NCBI RefSeq assembly: GCF_035593265.1
Contig: NZ_CP141614.1
Coordinates: 1,736,001 to 1,800,000 of the forward strand
Direction: 5' to 3'
DNA length: 64,000 nucleotides
Source: Limnochorda sp. LNt
Lineage (GTDB): Bacteria; Bacillota; Limnochordia; Limnochordales; Geochordaceae
Below are positions 16,647-25,655 of this stretch, piece after piece. The position numbers were made by a program, and so were the translations under genes. How positions within the stretch are numbered: position 1 is the first letter of the stretch; each line of letters begins with the position of its first letter. The notes beneath the pieces were generated by a model. The model made no database searches, was not told the DNA's origin, and worked only from the letters and a program-made list of their open reading frames with translations.

Positions 16647-17345
16647 TCAACGGCGCTTGGCCTCCACGTGGATGCGATACGGTGCGACGCCCAGGGCTGC
16701 CGACACCGCGCGCTGGATGGCCAGGCGCACGCTCGGATCCCGGGCGCCGTCGGCCACCACCATCACCCCCCTCACCACCGCGGACCGCTCGGTCAGCACC
16801 ACGGGCGACTCCCGGCGCCCGTCACTGTCCCGCACGATGGCGAGCTGACGCTGGAGGCGGCGCTCGGCGACCGACGGGGATCGGCTGGCATCGGTCGGGG
16901 CGGCCGGCTCTCGCTGCTCGACGGTCTCGTCGAAGGCCAGGACCCGCTCGGGCCCTCGTTCCCACGTGATGAAGACCTTGACGCTGCCCACCCCCTCCAT
17001 CAGGCCCAGGACGGCCTCCAATTCCCGCTCGATGGCCTCCGCGTAGGCCGGGCCCTCCGACGAGGCAGGAGCGGGCAGGCTGGTGGCGGCCATGAGCCCT
17101 CCTTGCCCGGCCCCGCCGGCCCCCCCAGGCTCGATGGCGGGTGCCGACGGCCGCATCAGATCCGGCAGCCCCAGCAGCGCGATGCCCACGGCCGCTGCCG
17201 CCAGCAGGTAGGCGGCCGTGCGCGCCTGCGCGGGCGGCAGCCGCAGCAGGCCCGACCAGCGTGCCAGCCACTCCCGTTCCCGCGTCGAGATGGGCGGTTG
17301 GTCCCGTCGCTCCGTCATGGCCGACCCCGCTCTCGTCGTCACCAC
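16647..17345 (-). CDS. spoIIIAG: SpoIIIAG, channel ring protein
   Basis: 232 residues from GTG at 17345 (GCGAGG upstream); ATG at 17318 is an alternative. One membrane helix (about residues 42-62) is followed by a periplasm-facing domain with AIERELEAVLGLMEGVGSVK and VVLTERSAVVRGVMVVADGA, typical of SpoIIIAG. In B. subtilis it assembles into a large ring in the feeding channel between mother cell and forespore. Confidence 0.9.
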   Translation of the reverse strand: MVTTRAGSAMTERRDQPPISTREREWLARWSGLLRLPPAQARTAAYLLAAAAVGIALLGLPDLMRPSAPAIEPGGAGGAGQGGLMAATSLPAPASSEGPAYAEAIERELEAVLGLMEGVGSVKVFITWERGPERVLAFDETVEQREPAAPTDASRSPSVAERRLQRQLAIVRDSDGRRESPVVLTERSAVVRGVMVVADGARDPSVRLAIQRAVSAALGVAPYRIHVEAKRR

Positions 17346-17360
17346 GGGCCTCGCCGTGCA

Positions 17361-17885
17361 TCAAGGCACCACCTCGAGCCCGAGGGCCCGGGCATCCTCC
17401 AGACCCGCCAGTGCGGCCACGTAGTCGGGCAGCCGCGCCGGCTCGACGCCGACCCGGGCCCGGCGTCGCACGCGCACCTCCAGGCGGGGCCCGCCCGGAG
17501 CGTCCAGGCGCCATGCCACCTCCAGCACCTCGTATCCAGCCCCCTCCAGCGCCCGGCGCACGGCCTGCTCGCTGCGTGCCGCACTCAGTTGCAGGGCCCG
17601 GCCGCTCATGCTGGCCTCGAGGCTCTCCCGCACCAGGGGCATCTCCGCTGGCCCGGGCGCCCTGGGCTCCACCGCCGGCACCCACCGCGTCGCAGCGTCC
17701 GTCCAGACCCCGGCGTCCTCCACCAGCCCCACCACCGGCCCGACCACGGCGGCCAGCAACGCCAGCCCCATGACGGCCCGCACCGTCCCCCGCAACGATC
17801 CTTCGGGCATCAGCAGCGAGGCGAGGGTGAACAGCACGGCCATCGCCACGATCTGCTGGGCCCACTGCAGCAGGCTCGTCCACAT
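17361..17885 (-). CDS. spoIIIAF: SpoIIIAF, sporulation membrane protein
   Basis: 174 residues, ATG start. Two N-terminal membrane helices (about 8-28 and 34-54: TVRAVMGLALLAAVVGPVVG) are followed by a soluble ring-building domain with VRRALEGAGYEVLEVAWRLD. Position between spoIIIAE and spoIIIAG and the topology support the assignment; sequence conservation in this family is low. Confidence 0.88.
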   Translation of the reverse strand: MWTSLLQWAQQIVAMAVLFTLASLLMPEGSLRGTVRAVMGLALLAAVVGPVVGLVEDAGVWTDAATRWVPAVEPRAPGPAEMPLVRESLEASMSGRALQLSAARSEQAVRRALEGAGYEVLEVAWRLDAPGGPRLEVRVRRRARVGVEPARLPDYVAALAGLEDARALGLEVVP

Positions 17886-17906
17886 GGCGACCCGGCATCC
17901 GCTGCC

Positions 17907-19121
17907 TCACCGGATGAGCCACGGGAGCGTCGAGGCCCCCACCATGGCCGTGAGGGCCAGGAGGAAGACCACGACCGTGGTGGCCAGCCCGGCCAGCAGC
18001 AGACCCAGGGTGTCGCCGATGACGCCAAGCGACCCGGTCAGGGCCGGGTCCCCCACCGGTTCCAGCAGGGCCGCGGCCAGCCGGAAGACGAAGAGCAGCG
18101 CCAGGAGCTTGAGCACCGGCGCCAGGCTGACCAGGAGCGTCATGGTCAGGCCGGCGGCTCCCAGGCCGCTGCGGATGAGCGCCCCACCACCCGCCACCAC
18201 CTCGACGGCCTCGGAGACCATCTTGCCGACGACGGGCACCGTGGTGCCGGCGATGAACTTGGTGGTGCGCAGCGCTACGCTGTCGGCCACCGGCCCGATG
18301 GCGCCCCGCACCGCCACCACCCCCAGCAGCACCGTGAGGCACAGCCCCAGCACCACCAGCGACGCCTGCTGAACGAACCGGCTGAGCCTGAATAGCGGGA
18401 AGTCCGTGGCCACGTGGCCCGCCACGCCCAGCGTGGCTCCCAGCACCAGCCCCGGCACGACGACGCGCTGCAGCAGATCGCCTGACAGCCCCAGCACGCC
18501 CAGCAGGACGGGATGCAGCGCCACCGACGTGGCCGACCCCATGCCCGCCAGACCTCCCAGCCCCGCCAGGGTGGGCAGCAACGCCTGAGCGATGCTGGTC
18601 ATCTGCCGGACGCTGCCACCCACCGCCTCCAGCACCACCCGGAAGCTGCCCAGCGCTACCAGCACCAGCGACAGCAGCACGACGGCCCGTCCCACCTCGA
18701 CGACGGCGTCGCCGCCCAGTCCTCGCCCCACCTGATGCAGCACGGCCCCCAGGATGGCCAGCGCCAGCAAGCGAGCCAGCAGGTGGGCGTTGAGCACCAG
18801 CTCCCGCACGAAGGCCGCGGCCAGCGCCTGCAGCAGCTGCTTCGAGGAGGGGAGCCCCTCGCGGCCCATGGTGCGCAAGAAGCGCCCCCAGTCGACCTCG
18901 AGCCGCCTGCGCAACTCGGGATCGACCATCTCGTAGAGCCGGTCGATCCCCTGCAGGTCGACGTGGCCGAGCCCCTCCTCGTAGACGGCCTCCAGGAGCT
19001 CCATCGAGTCGGCCAGGGGCGGTGGGGCCGCCGGCCCTCCGCTGGCCGGCGCCGCCGCCAGCATCACGACCGCCCAGACCATCGCGACCCGCGACATCCG
19101 TGCAGGACGCCTCGCCTTCAC
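17907..19121 (-). CDS. spoIIIAE: SpoIIIAE, polytopic sporulation membrane protein
   Basis: 404 residues from GTG at 19121, which overlaps the spoIIIAD stop as GTGA. An in-frame ATG at 19097 begins a clean signal peptide (MSRVAMVWAVVMLAAAPASG). Then come about eight membrane helices. Conserved features include VPVVGKMVSEAVEVV and ALRTTKFIAGTTVPV. SpoIIIAE is the largest membrane subunit of the spoIIIA-SpoIIQ complex, needed for sigma-G activity in the forespore. Confidence 0.93.
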   Translation of the reverse strand: MKARRPARMSRVAMVWAVVMLAAAPASGGPAAPPPLADSMELLEAVYEEGLGHVDLQGIDRLYEMVDPELRRRLEVDWGRFLRTMGREGLPSSKQLLQALAAAFVRELVLNAHLLARLLALAILGAVLHQVGRGLGGDAVVEVGRAVVLLSLVLVALGSFRVVLEAVGGSVRQMTSIAQALLPTLAGLGGLAGMGSATSVALHPVLLGVLGLSGDLLQRVVVPGLVLGATLGVAGHVATDFPLFRLSRFVQQASLVVLGLCLTVLLGVVAVRGAIGPVADSVALRTTKFIAGTTVPVVGKMVSEAVEVVAGGGALIRSGLGAAGLTMTLLVSLAPVLKLLALLFVFRLAAALLEPVGDPALTGSLGVIGDTLGLLLAGLATTVVVFLLALTAMVGASTLPWLIR

Positions 19122-19516
19122 GTGACGGCCGGCAAGAGCCGCCACAGCGCGTCCAGGAGCGCCACGAAGACGGGGATGGCCGTCACCAGGATGGCCACCT
19201 TGCCGACCAGCTCCACCGTCATGCCCAGCGACGGCTGGCCCGCGTCCCGGCAGATCTGCGCACCGAAGGCGGCGACGTAGGCGATGGCCATGGCGCGCAG
19301 CACCACCCCCAGGTAGGCGCCGTTTCCCCCGGCAGCCCGATCGAGCCGGGCGAACGTCTGCACCACCTCCTGCAACGGCCCCAGCGCCGCCCCCACCGCC
19401 TGCGCCGAGAAGGCCACCAGCAGCGCCAGGGCCAGCTCGGGCACCCGCCCTCGCAGCAGGCTCAGCCAGATGGCGATGACCAGGGCCACGCCGGCCACCC
19501 GGCCGACCAGCTCCAC
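19118..19516 (-). CDS. spoIIIAD: SpoIIIAD membrane protein
   Basis: 132 residues, GTG start, about four membrane helices. FGAQICRDAGQPSLGMTVEL and VGKVAILVTAIPVFVAL are characteristic of SpoIIIAD. It starts 3 bases after the spoIIIAC stop and ends in a GTGA overlap with spoIIIAE, so the three genes are coupled. Confidence 0.93.
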   Translation of the reverse strand: MELVGRVAGVALVIAIWLSLLRGRVPELALALLVAFSAQAVGAALGPLQEVVQTFARLDRAAGGNGAYLGVVLRAMAIAYVAAFGAQICRDAGQPSLGMTVELVGKVAILVTAIPVFVALLDALWRLLPAVT

Positions 19517-19519
19517 CGG

Positions 19520-19738
19520 CTACCACCACCGAAAGACGGTCTCGACGTCGCGAAACAGCTGCCCGATGAGCTGGATGATCCACAGCAGCACGATGATGAC
19601 GCCGGCCAGGCTCAGCATCTGCGCCTGCTCCTCACGGCCCGCCTGGGAGAGGAAGAGGTGAAGGATGGCGATGACGATGCCCAGGCCGGCGATGCGGTAG
19701 ATCAGGTTGATGTCCAACCGGCCGCCCCCCACTGTCAC
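19520..19738 (-). CDS. spoIIIAC: SpoIIIAC membrane protein
   Basis: 72 residues from GTG at 19738, overlapping the spoIIIAB stop as GTGA. GTG at 19732 or TTG at 19717 would give 70 or 65 residues, closer to the usual 65-68. Two membrane helices frame the core DINLIYRIAGLGIVIAILH and MLSLAGVIIVLLWIIQLI, matching the B. subtilis protein. Confidence 0.93.
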   Translation of the reverse strand: MTVGGGRLDINLIYRIAGLGIVIAILHLFLSQAGREEQAQMLSLAGVIIVLLWIIQLIGQLFRDVETVFRWW

Positions 19739-20256
19739 AGCAGCATGATGGCCACGGCCAGCCCGGCCGCCAGACCCGAGAAGCGATAGAGCCGCTCCAG
19801 GCGCTGACGCTCCTGCCCCGCCTGCTCCAGCGCCAGGTGCACTCGCGCCAGGGCATCGGCCAGCCGGGACTCCTGGGTGGCCGCGTCGACCCGCCCGAAG
19901 TCGACGCAGAACTCCCGCACCACGTCCAGGTCCTCGGGCAGCAGGCAGAGCCGATCCTGGACCGCCTCGAAGCCCGCCCACCACGCCTCTCCCGCGGAGA
20001 TGGACGCGCCGCTCTCCAGCAGGCGAGCCGCCCGGGCGCAGGCCTCCGCCACCGTTCCCCGTCCCGCGCGTGCGGCCCGGGCCAGCGCCACCGCCGCCGG
20101 CACGCGGGCGAAGGCGACCGAGGCCCGCAGGATGGTGAGAGCCCGGCGCAGCTGATCCAGGTCGCGGCAGCGCCCGCCGAGGGCGCTCGCCCTCAGCCAC
20201 CCCACCCCTCCCAGGCCCCCAGCGGTCAGGAGCAGACCCGCCACCGTCTCGATCAC
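19735..20256 (-). CDS. spoIIIAB: SpoIIIAB
   Basis: 173 residues (family about 171) from GTG at 20256, a GTGA overlap with the spoIIIAA stop. A membrane helix at each end (ETVAGLLLTAGGLGGVGW and FSGLAAGLAVAIMLL) flanks a helical body with LRRALTILRASVAFARVPAAV. The fold resembles GspF-type membrane proteins, and with the SpoIIIAA ATPase it fits a secretion-like machine. Confidence 0.9.
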   Translation of the reverse strand: MIETVAGLLLTAGGLGGVGWLRASALGGRCRDLDQLRRALTILRASVAFARVPAAVALARAARAGRGTVAEACARAARLLESGASISAGEAWWAGFEAVQDRLCLLPEDLDVVREFCVDFGRVDAATQESRLADALARVHLALEQAGQERQRLERLYRFSGLAAGLAVAIMLL

Positions 20257-21311
20257 GGGGCGCCCTCCCCCGCAGCCACCGAGCTGATCCGCTCGACGGT
20301 GCCCGGCCCGTGGCGGCGGCTGAGCACCACCACCCGCTCGAAGACCCCCAGCTCGAAGAGGAGCGCCAGGCCGGGCCGGCGTCGGGCCTGCCAGACGTCG
20401 TCGGCATGCGCGGAGGCCAGGATGGTGCAGCCCGAGTGGGCGGCCCGAGCGATGGCCTCGGCATCGGCGGCCGTACCCACCTCGTCGGTGACCAGCACCC
20501 CGGGACTGAGCGCGCGCAACGCCCAGTGGATGCCCTCCACCTTGGGGCACCCGTCCAGCACGTCCGTGCGGGGGCCGACGTCGTGCTGCGGCACCCCCCT
20601 ATAGCTGCCCGCGAGCTCGGAGCGCTCGTCGACGACGACCACCTGCTCGCCGGGCAGACCCAGCTCGGGCACGCCCCACGAGGCCAGGCGCGCCAGGTCA
20701 CGCAAGAGCGTGGTCTTGCCCGCGCCGGGCGGGGAGAGCACCAGGGTGCTGCCCAGCCGGGGCGTCCGTCCCGGCCGCGAGACGGTGAGCCGTGGCAAGA
20801 GCGGCCGCGCCACGTCCGGCAGGGCCCTGGCGATGCGGATGGCGACGCTGGAGATCTCGGCAAGGGTGCGGATCTGGGCCGGCGAGTCGAGCACGACGCG
20901 GCCGGCGAAGCCGAGCCGGTGGCCCCCCGGTAGCGTGACGAAGCCCTGGCGCAGATGTTCGGCGACGGCGTAGACCGAGCCACCGCAGGCGCGGTCCACC
21001 AGGGCCTGCAACTGGGCCTCGTCGACGATGAGGGCGTCCGACGGCACCCCGACCAGAGCCCCCGACGGGGCGACGAAGGCCTCCCCGTCGCCGCTCACCG
21101 CCAGCAGGGGCCGCTGCCGCCGGATCCGGAGCTCGGTCAGCCGGGCGGCCCACTCGTCGGGCATCCCGGCGACGGCCCGCGCCAGGGGGTGGGGCAGCCA
21201 TGCCTCGAGCACGCCCCGCCACGACGCCCGGACGTGGCCTCTCGACGATGTCGGGCCATGGCCCGGCGGGGCCGGGTGTCGGCCGTTGCGGCGCATCGGG
21301 TCCTGCTCCAC
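20253..21311 (-). CDS. spoIIIAA: SpoIIIAA secretion-type ATPase
   Basis: 352 residues from GTG at 21311, which has GGAGG 9 bases upstream. Walker A is SPPGAGKTTLLRDLARL (GAGKTT at 196-201) and the Walker B region is VVVVDERSELAG. The downstream segment GVLVTDEVGTAADAEAI matches GspE/VirB11-like ATPases. It is thought to power the mother cell-forespore channel. It is the first gene of the spoIIIA operon, about 100 bases after the preceding gene; a sigma-E promoter would be expected in 21312-21408, but I cannot call one with confidence. Confidence 0.94.
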   Translation of the reverse strand: MEQDPMRRNGRHPAPPGHGPTSSRGHVRASWRGVLEAWLPHPLARAVAGMPDEWAARLTELRIRRQRPLLAVSGDGEAFVAPSGALVGVPSDALIVDEAQLQALVDRACGGSVYAVAEHLRQGFVTLPGGHRLGFAGRVVLDSPAQIRTLAEISSVAIRIARALPDVARPLLPRLTVSRPGRTPRLGSTLVLSPPGAGKTTLLRDLARLASWGVPELGLPGEQVVVVDERSELAGSYRGVPQHDVGPRTDVLDGCPKVEGIHWALRALSPGVLVTDEVGTAADAEAIARAAHSGCTILASAHADDVWQARRRPGLALLFELGVFERVVVLSRRHGPGTVERISSVAAGEGAP

Positions 21312-21408
21312 CGCGGCTCGTCCTCCTCACGGAGGACCTATGCCTGGTGGACCGCCGCGATGACGACCCCCGCGACGACCGCGTCCGAAGCGCACGGACC
21401 CCGGCGTC

Positions 21409-21786
21409 TCAGCGCTGGGCCGGGGGCTTCCAGGCTCGCATCAGCTCCGCGCCACAGTACGGGCAGTGGATGGCCTCCTCGAAGGCCCCCAGCTCCCCCT
21501 CGGCCAGGCCGACGGTGCGATGACACCGGTCGCACTCGACGAAGACTGCGGGCTCCTGCTCCTCGCGGGCGCCGAGCCTGCGGGAGCCGTCGGCCCCGAC
21601 CCGGGCGGCCCCATCGGGCAGCCGGTCCTCGATGGCCGCCAGGTCCTCGTCGATGCCCCGCATGTAGGCCAGCGAGAGGCGGTGGGCCTCCTGGAGGCGT
21701 CGGACCTCGCGCTCCAGGCGCAGGAGCCGCCGGGAGAGCGCCATCGTCTCCGACGCTCGACCCGGCGGCCTCCACCAGGTGGCCAT
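21409..21786 (-). CDS. Small coiled-coil/zinc-ribbon protein of unknown function
   Basis: 125 residues from ATG at 21786. A basic coiled coil (SRRLLRLEREVRRLQEAHRL, about residues 15-50) is followed by a C-terminal zinc ribbon with two CxxC pairs (ECDRCHRT at about 89 and HCPYCGAEL at about 112). I do not recognise a named family. It lies between efp and the spoIIIA operon and, from its spacing, is likely co-transcribed with efp (43 bases downstream of the efp stop). Codon use matches the neighbours. A structural or regulatory role is possible but unsupported. Confidence 0.7.
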   Translation of the reverse strand: MATWWRPPGRASETMALSRRLLRLEREVRRLQEAHRLSLAYMRGIDEDLAAIEDRLPDGAARVGADGSRRLGAREEQEPAVFVECDRCHRTVGLAEGELGAFEEAIHCPYCGAELMRAWKPPAQR

Positions 21787-21829
21787 GGTCGTCACCCCCG
21801 GGCCTTTGTCTGACCCGCGGGCCACGAGC

Positions 21830-22387
21830 TTATGCGCGGGAGAGGTACTCGCCCGTGCGGGTATCGACCCGGATGACGTCGCCGACCTCGATGAAGAGCG
21901 GCACCTGCACCACCAGGCCCGTCTCGACCCGCGCCGGCTTGGAGCCGCCCTGGGCCGTGTCGCCCCTCACGCCCGGCTCCGTCTCGACCACCTTGAGCTC
22001 GACGAAGGTGGGCAGCTCCACCCCGATGGGCTGTCCCTCGTAGAACTGGATGAGGATGACGTCGTTCTCCTTGAGGTACTTGGGGGCGTCGCCCAGGTTG
22101 GCCTCCTGGATGGCCACCTGCTCGTAGGTCTGGGTGTCCATGAAGTGCCACTCGGGCCCGCTGTGGTAAAGGAACTGCATCTCCCGGGTCTCGACGTGCG
22201 CCCGGTTGACGCGCTCGCCCGCCTTGAACGTGCGCTCGATGACGTTGCCGGTCTTGACGTTCTTCAGCTTGGTCCGGACGAAGGCCGCGCCCTTGCCCGG
22301 CTTGACGTGGAGGAACTCCACCACGCTCCAGACCTCGCCGTCGACCTCGATGGTCAGCCCGGGACGGAGATCGTTGACGGATATCAC
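21830..22387 (-). CDS. efp: Elongation factor P
   Basis: 185 residues, GTG start, normal length. EF-P rescues ribosomes stalled at polyproline. The KOW-like domain carries the modifiable Lys32 in [13 protein letters not shown], as in Bacillus EF-P (5-aminopentanol type); OB domains follow with [19 protein letters not shown] and the C-terminal signature [18 protein letters not shown]. Confidence 0.97.
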   Translation of the reverse strand: MISVNDLRPGLTIEVDGEVWSVVEFLHVKPGKGAAFVRTKLKNVKTGNVIERTFKAGERVNRAHVETREMQFLYHSGPEWHFMDTQTYEQVAIQEANLGDAPKYLKENDVILIQFYEGQPIGVELPTFVELKVVETEPGVRGDTAQGGSKPARVETGLVVQVPLFIEVGDVIRVDTRTGEYLSRA

Positions 22388-22414
22388 GTGACGGCACCCC
22401 TTCGCTCGCTCGGG

Positions 22415-23536
22415 TCAGCTACCCACCACGATCAGGTCCTTGGGCGAGGCGGTCAGGATCTCGCAGCCCGTCTCGGTGACCAGCACCAGGTCCTCGATGC
22501 GGACGCCGCCCCAACCCGGGACGTAGACGCCCGGCTCGACGCTGGTCACCATGCCCGGCTGCAAGACCGTGTCGGAGACCCGGGAGAGGCGGGGGATGGG
22601 CTCGTGCACCTCGAGCCCCACCCCGTGGCCCAGCCCGTGCCCAAACAGCTCCCCCAGCCCCGCCGCCTCGACCACCTGGCGCGCGGCCGCGTCCACCTCC
22701 CGGCCCGTCGCGCCCGGGCGGACGGCCTCGATCCCGGCCCGCTGGGCCTTCAGCACGAGGTCGTAGATCTCCCGGGCCCTGGGCTCGACGGTGGGGCCGA
22801 TGACCACGGTGCGGGTCATGTCGGAGTGGTAGCCCGCGTAGACGCACCCGAAGTCGAGCACCACCGTGTCGCCCGACTGCAGCCGCCGTTCGCCCGGGGA
22901 GGCGTGGGGCAGGGCGGCGTTGGGGCCGGAGCCGACGATGACGTCGAAGGCCATGCCCTCGGCGCCGTGCTCGCGCATGTAGGCCTCGAGCCGCCAGGCC
23001 ACCTCGCGCTCGGTCATGCCGGCCCGGAGGGACGGCACCACCGCGGCGAAGGCCTCGTCGGCGATGCGCACCGCCCGGCGCAGCAGCTCCAGCTCGCCCG
23101 GCGACTTGACGGCCCGGAGGGACTCCACCTGCTGCTCGACCGGCACCCAGCGCACGCCGGGGATGGCCTCCTGCCAGCGGCTCACCTGCCGGTACGACAT
23201 GTGCTCGGACTCGAAGCCGACGCTGCGGATGCCGTACGACTCCAGCACCTCGCGCAGGGTGTCCCACAGGTAGTCGCCGTGCTGGATGACGCGGTAGCCC
23301 GGGGCTTGCTGCCGGGCCTGCTCCGTGTAGCGGGAGTCGACCAGGAGCGTGGGAGGATGGGCATCGTTCCGGGGGATGAGGGCCACGCCGGCGCTGCTGG
23401 CCAGTCCCGAGAGATAGCGGCGGTTGGGCCCGTGCACGACCGCCAGGGCGTCCAACTCGGCCTCCTGCAGCTTGCGTCGCATGGCGGCCACCCGCCGCTC
23501 GATCTCCTGCACGCTCACACCTCCGGCCCCTTCCAT
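22415..23536 (-). CDS. M24 family Xaa-Pro aminopeptidase
   Basis: 373 residues. It removes N-terminal residues preceding proline using two metal ions. Metal ligands are visible: VVLDFGCVYAGYHSDMTRTV (two Asp), GHGLGHGVGLEVHE (His), and two C-terminal Glu (TSVEPGVYVPGWGGVRIED). ATG at 23536 overlaps the aroQ stop as TAATG. GTG at 23512 is also preceded by GGAGGT. The pairing with efp is common in Firmicutes (YqhT). PepQ-type dipeptidase is the alternative. Confidence 0.9.
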   Translation of the reverse strand: MEGAGGVSVQEIERRVAAMRRKLQEAELDALAVVHGPNRRYLSGLASSAGVALIPRNDAHPPTLLVDSRYTEQARQQAPGYRVIQHGDYLWDTLREVLESYGIRSVGFESEHMSYRQVSRWQEAIPGVRWVPVEQQVESLRAVKSPGELELLRRAVRIADEAFAAVVPSLRAGMTEREVAWRLEAYMREHGAEGMAFDVIVGSGPNAALPHASPGERRLQSGDTVVLDFGCVYAGYHSDMTRTVVIGPTVEPRAREIYDLVLKAQRAGIEAVRPGATGREVDAAARQVVEAAGLGELFGHGLGHGVGLEVHEPIPRLSRVSDTVLQPGMVTSVEPGVYVPGWGGVRIEDLVLVTETGCEILTASPKDLIVVGS

Positions 23537-23997
23537 TACGTGGATCCCCCGTTCCTCTCCTGCCGACGCACCATCTCGACGGCAGCCCGGAGCGCCAGTA
23601 CGTAGCTTTCGCCGCCGAAGCCCAGGATCACGCCCGAGCAGGCGCCGGCCGTCACCATGCGCTGGCGGAAGCCCTCGCGGGCGAAGACGTTGCTCAGGTG
23701 CACCTCGACGCGCACCAGCGGCAGGGCCGCCAGGGCGTCGCGGATGGCCAGGCTGTAGTGGCTGTACGCGGCCGGGTTGATGACGACCGCATCGAAGCGC
23801 CCCACCGCTCGTGAGAGGGCGTCGACGATGGCCCCCTCGTGGTTGCTCTGCATGGACTCCAGCTGGACGCCCAGCCGGTCGGCCTCCTCCGCCAGCCGCG
23901 CGTCGATGTCGGCCAGGCTCTGGCGGCCGTAGATGTGGGGCTCGCGCTCGCCCAGCCGGTCCAGGTTGGGGCCGTGGATGACCAGCACGCGGATCAC
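23536..23997 (-). CDS. aroQ: Type II 3-dehydroquinate dehydratase
   Basis: 153 residues from GTG at 23997 (GTGA overlap with the aroKB stop). It converts 3-dehydroquinate to 3-dehydroshikimate. Signatures are HGPNLDRLGEREPHIYGRQS with the catalytic Tyr, SNHEGAIVDAL, NPAAYSHYSLAIRDAL and EVHLSNVFARE. Confidence 0.96.
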   Translation of the reverse strand: MIRVLVIHGPNLDRLGEREPHIYGRQSLADIDARLAEEADRLGVQLESMQSNHEGAIVDALSRAVGRFDAVVINPAAYSHYSLAIRDALAALPLVRVEVHLSNVFAREGFRQRMVTAGACSGVILGFGGESYVLALRAAVEMVRRQERNGGST

Positions 23998-25655
23998 GCC
24001 GACGACGCCTCCCCGCCTCGGTGCTGCTCGTGCCAGACGGACTCGAAGAGGGCGAGATCCACCGCCTCGCTGACCACCGGCTCGCCCGGTGCCTCCAGGA
24101 GCACCCACCGGCGGCGGCCCGCCTGGCGCTTCTTGTCGGCGCTCATGAGCTCCCACAGCCGGCCCGCATCGGGCGGGCGGGGGCCCGCGTCCACCGGGAG
24201 TCCGTGGCGGCGCAGCGTCGCACGCAGCCGATCGACCAGGGCGGGGTCCCGCAGTAACCCCAACCGGGCCGATAGCATCGCGGCCGTCACCATCCCGATG
24301 GCCACGGCCTCACCGTGAGACCATCGTGCGAAGCCTCCGGCGGCCTCCAGGGCATGCCCGGTGGTGTGGCCGAAGTTGAGCACGATGCGGCGCCCCCGCT
24401 CGGTCGGATCCTCCGAGACCACCAGAGCCTTGACCGCGGCGGCCCGGGCCACGATGGAGGCCATCTCCGCAGCGGCACCCGGCCGGCCCGCGGCGCCGGA
24501 TGGGGGCTCATCCCGCGCCAGGCGCTCCCACAGCCGCGCGTCCCCCACCAGGCCGTGCTTGATCACCTCCGCCATGCCAGAGGCCAGCTCCTTCGGTGGC
24601 AAGGTGGCCAGGGCGTCCAGGTCGGCCAGCACGGCCAGGGGCTGGTGAAAGGCGCCCACCAGATTCTTGGCCTCGGGGACGTTGACGGCGGTCTTGCCGC
24701 CGATGCCGGCGTCGACCTGCGCCAGCAGCGTCGTCGGCACCCCCACCCAGGCCACGCCGCGCATGTACGTGGCCGCCATGAAGCCGGCCACGTCCAGCGT
24801 CGCCCCGCCCCCCACGGCCACCACCAGCCCGCGCCGGTCCACCCCGGCGTGCACCGCCTCGCGGTACAGCGCCGCCAGCTGCTCGAGACGCTTGGCCGAC
24901 TCGCCGGGGCCCACCTCCGCGAGAGCCGTCCGCCAGCCCGCCCGCCCCAACGCCCGGCCCGCCCTCTCGCCGAACTCGCGCACCGCCCGGTCCGTCACCA
25001 CCAGGGCGCTCCCGCCGAGGCGATCCCGCTCGGCCAGCAACGTCACCACGGCGTCGAGGCGCTCCACCAGCCCGTGGCCCACCAGCACGGGACAGGCGCG
25101 GCCCCCCGCCAGCACCCAACCCGCTACGGGGCCCACCTCCCGCCACCGTCGGGCATCCAGGACCCGCGAGGCGACCTCGGCGGGCGTGCCGTCGCGGGCG
25201 TCGACCCAGACGGGCGCCTCGGCGTACCACCACTGGCGCCGCTTCCAGAGGGCCTGCGCCCGCTCGAGGGCGGCGTCGGCCGACTCGCCCAGCAGGGGCC
25301 TGGCGATCCCCTGCGCCACCGCCCGCTCGACGGCTCGGGTCAGGTCCTGGTAGAGCCAAACGACCTCCCCGCTCTCGGCCATGCGCGTCCGGTTGGCCGG
25401 GGACTCCACGATGCCACCGCCGGTGGCCACCACCAGGTCGTCGCGTGCGGCCAGCTCGGCCAGCAGCGCTTGCTCGCGCTCGCGGAAGTAGGCCTCGCCG
25501 TCCCGTCGGAAGATGGCCGCGATGGGTCGGCCCTCCCGGACCTCGATCTCGACATCCATGTCGACGAAGGTCCGCCCCATGGCGTCGGCCAGCCGCCGGC
25601 CCACGCTGCTCTTGCCGCTGCCCATGAAGCCGGTCAGGTAGAGATTGGCGCTCAT
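23994..25655 (-). CDS. aroKB: Fused shikimate kinase / 3-dehydroquinate synthase
   Basis: 553 residues from ATG at 25655 (ATGA overlap with aroC). Residues 1-172 are shikimate kinase: [18 protein letters not shown] (P-loop), VDMDVEIE and [13 protein letters not shown]. Residues 175-553 are 3-dehydroquinate synthase: [52 protein letters not shown] and [11 protein letters not shown]. Both active sites look intact. Such fusions are known, for example in Thermotoga, but most Firmicutes have separate genes. It catalyses steps 2 and 5 of the shikimate pathway; aroQ and aroC flank it. Confidence 0.96.
   Translation of the reverse strand: MSANLYLTGFMGSGKSSVGRRLADAMGRTFVDMDVEIEVREGRPIAAIFRRDGEAYFREREQALLAELAARDDLVVATGGGIVESPANRTRMAESGEVVWLYQDLTRAVERAVAQGIARPLLGESADAALERAQALWKRRQWWYAEAPVWVDARDGTPAEVASRVLDARRWREVGPVAGWVLAGGRACPVLVGHGLVERLDAVVTLLAERDRLGGSALVVTDRAVREFGERAGRALGRAGWRTALAEVGPGESAKRLEQLAALYREAVHAGVDRRGLVVAVGGGATLDVAGFMAATYMRGVAWVGVPTTLLAQVDAGIGGKTAVNVPEAKNLVGAFHQPLAVLADLDALATLPPKELASGMAEVIKHGLVGDARLWERLARDEPPSGAAGRPGAAAEMASIVARAAAVKALVVSEDPTERGRRIVLNFGHTTGHALEAAGGFARWSHGEAVAIGMVTAAMLSARLGLLRDPALVDRLRATLRRHGLPVDAGPRPPDAGRLWELMSADKKRQAGRRRWVLLEAPGEPVVSEAVDLALFESVWHEQHRGGEASSA

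Noticed and set aside
21312-21408. Sigma-E promoter in front of spoIIIAA
   Set aside because: A CATAGGT-like -10 is visible but no matching -35 at the right distance, so the call is not supported.
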